Shown in pieces: positions 63,692-64,000 of a stretch of 64,000 nt of DNA. The DNA lies in the NCBI GenBank assembly GCA_963971575.1, contig OZ020622.1, positions 19,160,879 to 19,224,878 of the forward strand, in the 5' to 3' direction. A program made the translations under genes and the position numbers. The notes under the pieces are model-generated. The model saw nothing but the letters and a program-made list of their open reading frames with translations. It did not search any database and was not told where the DNA came from. The first letter of the stretch is position 1; every line of letters starts with the position of its first letter. This DNA is from Liopterus haemorrhoidalis. Lineage: Eukaryota; Arthropoda; Insecta; Coleoptera; Dytiscidae.

Positions 63692-64000
63692 TAGTGGTGT
63701 CACCCTAATTTATGAACAACCGGTTTCCTCAGTGAGAAGAACGGACATGGGTGGATCCAGGGAAAGGTCGATCCCCATGGAAAATTTGAAAGAAGAGAAG
63801 TGGGGCTTATAAAATTTAAATTTTTCTGTTCAATCTATTTAATCCCCCCTCAAAATATAGCTAGATTTGCCCATTGGTAGAAGAGGTAAATAAATAAATA
63901 TAACTAAAATACCTACGGTTTATAATAAACTATTGAAAATTCTAACAACCGGTTTCCGGAAACCACCTTAAATATCAACAACCGGTTTTTGGCAACCGGT
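63692..64000. mobile_element. Probable hAT-like element with AACCGGTT repeats, cut by the window end
   Basis: CTAGTGGTGTCACCCTAATT at 63,693 has the look of a hAT terminus, and ACAACCGGTTTCC at 63,717, 63,945 and 63,978 is repeated. The final bases are GGCAACCGGT. The right end is outside. Confidence 0.4.

Larger units (their letters stand above)
60250..64000 (+). other. First intron of the NKCC-type gene (start only)
   Basis: The donor GTAAGT is followed by at least 3.75 kb with no recognisable second exon. It contains a SINE, a hAT, a 1.3-kb composite with a TIR element and a truncated CCGGTT element. Phase 2, judged from the donor. Confidence 0.65.

Overview
The window is a piece of an arthropod nuclear genome, most likely an insect. 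It is AT-rich, its genes have GT-AG introns, and almost everything between genes is the wreckage of DNA transposons (hAT above all, then mariner/Tc1, Harbinger and TTAA-type elements), LINE fragments, a tRNA-derived SINE family and short inverted-repeat elements (MITEs). The species cannot be named from the sequence alone. I find no prokaryotic, viral or CRISPR features.

Only two host genes are supported. At 25,600-26,813 (+) three tiny exons encode a complete 82-residue IER3IP1/Yos1 homologue, a small two-pass protein of ER-to-Golgi traffic. At 59,978-60,249 (+) lies the first coding exon of a cation-chloride cotransporter of the NKCC type (SLC12), with an RFQV kinase-docking motif. It ends at a clear splice donor, and its first intron runs past the right edge of the window. 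A possible THAP-like first exon at 9,386 is weak.

Layout. 1-3.4 kb: short tandem repeats, a 116-bp tandem array and a hAT element with transposase remains. 4.5-8 kb: two oppositely oriented copies of one non-autonomous hAT family, a palindromic element and a mariner scrap. 10-14.2 kb: inverted-repeat MITEs, then a hAT inside a hAT, the inner one split by a 400-bp inverted-repeat retroelement that resembles a Penelope-like LTR pair with hammerhead-ribozyme-like cores. 15.7-20.4 kb: a hAT with nested MITEs, then a DD34D mariner split by an IS630/Tc1-type element. 21-24.4 kb: LINE and MITE fragments. 25.6-26.8 kb: IER3IP1. 27.2-33.4 kb: nested LINEs and hATs, including an element with TATCGATA-rich ends. 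34.6-46 kb: more hATs, mariners, SINEs, and a 200-N assembly gap at 38,847-39,046. 46.5-57.2 kb: a Harbinger element with a MADF-type gene, cut by the start of a 4.93-kb tandem duplication whose two copies look identical. 57.6-64 kb: TTAA element, satellite-like repeats, the NKCC exon and an intron full of insertions.

The elements do not form a pathway. They record layered insertions, many with exact target-site duplications (TSDs) readable by eye. The observations I rate highest are the hammerhead-like inverted retroelement, the identical tandem duplication, a terminal-inverted-repeat family that carries a tRNA-like segment, and the TATCGATA-studded hAT ends.
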